From: Paragonimus westermani
Lineage: Eukaryota > Platyhelminthes > Trematoda > Plagiorchiida > Troglotrematidae
Assembly (NCBI GenBank): GCA_008508345.1
Contig: QNGE01000300.1
Location: 62,001 to 126,000 of the forward strand
DNA: 64,000 bases
Direction of reading: 5' to 3'
The notes under the pieces were generated by a model that had not been told where the DNA came from, did not search any database, and saw nothing but the letters and a program-made list of their open reading frames with translations. A program made the position numbers and the translations under genes. Below, in pieces: positions 59,092-64,000 of the stretch; position 1 is the stretch's first letter; every line of letters starts with the position of its first letter.

Positions 59092-62000
59092 TTGGCCGGT
59101 CGCTGTTCGAACAACTAGGACGTCATGAGAAACCCATCACCATATTCCCAATGCGTTCTTCTGAACACGTTCTCCAATTAATTTGGTGAATCATTCATAT
59201 ATGTAATCAGGTCATTTGTTTCTCTAACATGTCCTGTTTAATATGTAACTTGCTCCGACATTGATAACCAATTGACCCACATTTCAAAGTTTAATATGAA
59301 CCTGCAAGATAACTACGTTTATTCAATCAACGCTTGACGAGAAACTCCCCACACGCTCAACGGTCTCAACTCTGCAAACAACATTAATGTTGATGGCACC
59401 AACACATTATCCATTTCGTTATTTGGTACGGTTCTTGGCCATAAACACTGCCAAAATAACTGATCAGGTTTTGTCACATCTTCCTGACGAATCAAGAGGA
59501 ATGACCATTCACTGAGACACAGCATGCAAAACAACACATCCTGTCTTGACCGTGTCGTGCGAGTTAATCAATACACATTCCTAAGATGAGGACTTTCTAC
59601 CCAAAGATTTATACGACACCATCCAGCGAACGAACGACAAGTCAAGGACTACGGTCACATCAACCAATTCGTCCGCTATACCCCACAAGCTCCCGTTGTC
59701 TCATCCGTGCGTCATACCCACAAACTTCCCCAGGTTCAATCAGTGATCCACAACAAAAATTTCTACCGCACTATCCAGACTTTAATAGGTCCTAACATCT
59801 GGTTGTACGGTTTTTTATTCATGTATACTCGGTGTACCTCTATTTACATGTTATATATATATACTTTTGTTGGCATTATTCACATTCTGCTTCTATACAA
59901 CATTTGCACCAATAATTAGTGAGCTCAACTGGACCTTTTATCCCCTAATGCCTAATTTATTGAGCCCTTTTCACAGAACACTATTGCCCATTTGCTGTGC
60001 GGTTTTCCTGAATTTGACACATCACACTCTGTTATTAATTTTCGAGGCTTTGTCCTTTTTAGTCCTGTACTACTCCTAACACCCGTTGCGTCTAGCTTCA
60101 CAATAATCTTGTTAACATCATACTAAACGGCTATTGTGACGATCTGTTACCGTCATTATCTAGTGTCATTATTATACACTGCAATAACCCAACGACAATC
60201 TTCATTTAACGCTCAAACTGGTATAGATAGCGCATTTTTTATTGAGCATCTGAACTGTTCTTCTCACTTTGTTGTTGGTTTCATTGCTCTAACCAAAAGT
60301 GCAAGTCATATAAGTCATTCAAACACATTAACCTTCTCGTAATCTTCACTAGTACTGAAAACCTGTATGCATGGTTTTCATCCATCCAGTCACCATTTTA
60401 ATTACCCACCATCTAGGGGGAATAATAGGTTTCTTTCGAAGTGTCTTTCGAAAAACGTCAATCAGCTTTGTCTACTGACATAGAGAACTCAATAGTCAAC
60501 GCGGCCATATTAACTCATCAAGATCCCGACGATCTTTGCAACAAACATCGGCCGCATAGATTGGCCAACATGTCAGGTAAAGCCATTTTACACAGTCATC
60601 CATCTCGGATGTTCCACAGCGATGTCACGTTTAGAGTAATAAGCAGTGACGTTCACACCTAGGATTTAACCTCTTCATGGCTCAACCCACTGAAGTTTGT
60701 CGCCACATCGGTCATTGATAAGACCCTCCGCATGTGATCCAGAATCTCACGAGGCTGGCAAGCGCTACTAGTTTGTACATCTCGTCGCGCATAACGACAC
60801 ATACTCCAAAGTTTCCAACACACAAAACCCGGCAATGAAAAAAGAGCCGGACATCAATCGCTTCAGAAGAATCGTAACAACCCAAAGCCTGCTGGGGTTG
60901 CAACTAACTCAGAACGACGCGTACGATTCAGCGGACATATTTTACCGTTACAGTACATCACATTTATGTGTTTACTAGAATGCTGACAACCTCCAACCTT
61001 TCGTTTCTGATCTGTTACTTTTTATGTTAGATAGCACAAAGCAGCCATGAAAACTCTATCAAAACACGCGATCAACAACGTAGGTTATTAGTAACTTATG
61101 GTAAGCAAACCTTTATGGATAATTTCCGTAGTGATTACAATTTTGGAAATATATACAGGAGGCACCAGCAAAACATTATCCAGGCGACTTTGTTAGATTG
61201 GAATGTGATGGATTAAGTAATGCTACTGTTCAAATCATAAATCAGCCACAATTGGGTTGCAATATCTTTCGGCCAAGTTAATAGATTGTTGTCACGTACA
61301 ACCATCTTTCCAACACAGTTTACTTCGGCTAATCCATTTGAGTAGTCTTTGTTCGAATAATTCACAGTGCCTGTATAAAGTTTTATCTTTTCAACCGTAT
61401 GTTAGAGCACACATATATTTTAAACCTCCAGCCATAGTCTTGGGTATTATTGTTTCGGCTGTTGTCGATGCTGACAGTAATACGTGAAATAACGAGCTGA
61501 ACTACTGAGGTGCACAAGAAAGCTAAATAAAACCTTACACACATTGTTAAGTGAGACATACTATCATGTCTAAGGGTTCTTCTAATCAGCGACGTAAATG
61601 GCTGAGTTGTCTTCAGCTCGTGTTATTTAAGACTACCTCAGGTCATACTCAAGAATATGGTCAAGGTTTCATACGCTTTAAAAGCGCGGTCGTAAGTTCT
61701 TCCAGCCTTCAGAATAGGCTCGATATGGTGGTCCGTCGCCACACATTACGGGTGACTCAATAAGCGCAAAACGTTTGCTGTTGCCTGGTTCTTCGGTTTC
61801 TAAATTGCACACTTCCTAAGTACTTGTCAACAGACTGTCGCTCTTTTAGCTAATTAGTGGACATATCCGTCGTATGCATTCCGCTAGGATGGGCTTGGTA
61901 CTGTAACCCGGGACAAAATCAAGAGAACACGCGTACTGATCAGTATCCTTGGGATAAACAATCGGGTGTTCCTGCAACCCTGAAATTGATGAAGATGTGT

Positions 62001-64000
62001 GAATCCGCCATATATGTCGGCCTCTCTTCAGAAGTGTTATAAGACGAGAAAATGACACATAATTAGGTGAAACTGTCAACGACCACAGTAACAAAGTTAA
62101 TGCCGGAGCCAGACCAATCTTGTAACTATCTATCACAATATGAAGGCGTCAAATGTATTTAATCTGGGTCAGCCAGTCGTCTAGTCGGTTCACACTAAAT
62201 TTTGAGTCCACAAAGGTAAACCTTTTTATCTCACGGTTGCAAATATATAACGCCATAATGTTAATTGTTTAGTAGACTATCCACTAACAGCAATCAGAAG
62301 CGTAATATGCAAAAAAAGAATAAACCGAGAAATCGTTAACCTAATCGACCATACCTTTCGTGCGGTAAACCATATTGCGGTAGTCGGTGAGGAACATCAG
62401 TTCATCACTTCCAAAAAGAAACATTTTTTCTGGTTAACAGTAAATTGACCGATGTAGATAAAAAAAACTGCTAAAGTGACAGCAATCAACTAACCACAGT
62501 TGTCTAGTAGTCCGATGAAATTAACGGTTTGATCAAACCCTTAAACATCGTGGGCCCATGCCACATTGCTCACGGTTACATGCTTCCATGTAGTCTGCAA
62601 GGCATGGTGCTGAGACACTCGTATTAAGTGTTTCCTGAACCATGAACTCATCACGCGGGCACTGCATTGGATGCCGCAGCCATAACTACCATGGTAACCT
62701 CCTACAAGTCTATGAAGCACTTCAAAAGACTAATGATGGTGATGTGATTAGAGATGCGATACCAGAGGATGGGTACTAGACGGTGAGACATTCTCAAGTG
62801 TGTCTATTGTTGCGTTTGTGAAATCAGAAAACCTAATCTTCCCTACACCATCTCACGTAATAATCTTGCTCCCATCCCCGGAACACCACATGAGCCGGCA
62901 CATTTGTCCCAGTTACACGTTTTAGTGGATCCGTTAACCCACTAAGGGGGTCGATCACAGATAGAACACGGTCAGCGGCACATGAACTGTGGTTGTAACA
63001 AGCGAATCCAGCAACTGTGAATTCCCATACTGTGCATAGTGCATGTTAGTGTGATGTGTGGTGCAGGCAAGCGTTTACCAACACGCAAAGGCACAAACGG
63101 TGTCGCCGGCACCGAAGCAGCAGTGAACGGATTTTGAAGCTGACTACAGAAGTTTACGCAGTGCGTCCCTGCCCATGGTATCACAGTGTGTCGCTGACCA
63201 TCTGACTGTTGGCTAGCGAGCACACACTAGCTGGAACCATTATCAGTTTGCGCCAGATCTACTGGCCTGTAGTTTATGACCTTTGAAATGTTCCCACAGT
63301 GTGTGGTTTTTAGTACAGCTGGGAGTTCGCACAATGTCTGCGGGCAGGCTGCACTAGCAGACGAAGACTAGCAAGTAACCAGCACTTCAGTGAGAGAAGA
63401 ATGAAAATTGTAAATTACAAATGGAATTAGATGAATTGAAAAGAAGCACCCGCATGATTTTTTTAACGAGATCTCTCAGAAGATATGACACAGTTGGTTC
63501 GGAGCTGAGGCAAACGCAGTGTCGCATGAATGATATAAACTACCATAAATGAAGTAAGAGTAGCGAGTGCTTCATGAGTGGATGTAACAAACCCTGTTTA
63601 GAAAAACAGATGGTAATTCTGCTACGACTTTAGCAGCAGTAAAGTTTGCGTTGCAGAGCATAAATGGGTGAAGGGCAAGTTGTGATAACTCTGAAAAGCC
63701 AGTGATCATAGAATGACAAAAAGTTTACACACGATATTCGTATTGCAGCCGTCCACATTCAATATCTTACAAAACGGTTTTGAACATGTACTATTCAAAG
63801 TAATGTTGTGCAGCGTTTACCGGTAACCAGTTGTGACCATAGATACCGAAGTGATGTACAGTGCACTGACATACTTGAAATTAAGGTCCAAAACGTTCGG
63901 TAAACAACCGATGGTTCTTTGAAGGAAAATTTACAGCTGGCAAAACCAGGATGAGAATTTTTGTTAGTTTGAAGTGCTGTTAACCCTTTGATAATGACAG
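59092..64000. other. Intergenic DNA to the window end, no gene
   Basis: About 4.9 kb with only short frames, none recognised. 59.5-60.4 kb is T/C-rich with overlapping chance frames and a short TA run at about 59851. The stretch at 62.6-63.3 kb is richer in CpG and GC than its surroundings and could be an unidentified repeat or regulatory sequence; I could not assign it. Confidence 0.5.

Noticed and set aside
63283..63300. TGACCTTTGAAAT as a COUP-TF/DR1 binding site
   Set aside because: Only one good half-site; such words occur by chance at this frequency.
1..64000. CRISPR array, bacterial operon or phage structure
   Set aside because: No regularly spaced repeats, no ribosome-binding sites and clear eukaryotic introns; the window is a metazoan nuclear sequence.

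Overview
This window looks like nuclear DNA of a parasitic flatworm, most likely a digenean trematode. The evidence is one gene split by introns of 2.4 to 6 kb, no operon-like packing, very low gene density, and a set of decayed retroelements of the kinds common in trematodes: Penelope-like elements, a LINE, a Ty3/gypsy-like remnant and tRNA-headed SINEs carrying hammerhead ribozymes. The species assignment is inference; I saw no species-specific marker.

Layout. Positions 1 to 9.4 kb hold nothing I can defend as a gene. A single-exon gene on the minus strand (9403-10263) encodes a secreted, Met/Pro/Gln-rich protein of 286 residues that I do not recognise. From 10.3 to 39.3 kb the DNA is intergenic and holds repeats: a hairpin-bearing element (20.49 kb), a SINE with an almost intact hammerhead (21.9 kb, minus), a decayed LINE reverse transcriptase (22.9-24.5 kb), a SINE fragment (27.1 kb), a doubtful mariner-like scrap (33.9 kb), a second hairpin element with 13-bp flanking repeats (35.1 kb) and a Penelope-like pseudogene with reverse transcriptase and GIY-YIG remains (36.4-37.6 kb).

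The main gene is a COUP-TF/NR2F orphan nuclear receptor on the plus strand. Four coding exons can be joined by splice sites and by near gap-free matches to the family: 39359-40418, 45241-45689, 48087-48480 and 54455-55689. Together they encode 1045 residues: a disordered and acidic N-terminus, a canonical C4 zinc-finger DNA-binding domain, a ligand-binding domain with two large insertions, and a tail of about 330 residues after the AF-2 helix. Its introns hold three sense-strand hammerhead/SINE copies, two SINE fragments and a second Penelope-like remnant.

Downstream of the gene are the best copy of the hairpin element (57.2 kb, 40-bp arms, 14-bp target-site duplication) and a gypsy-like integrase tail (58.6-59.1 kb, minus). 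The rest, to 64 kb, shows nothing recognisable. The most interesting signals are the hammerhead SINE family, the small hairpin retroelement family, and the unusual receptor architecture.
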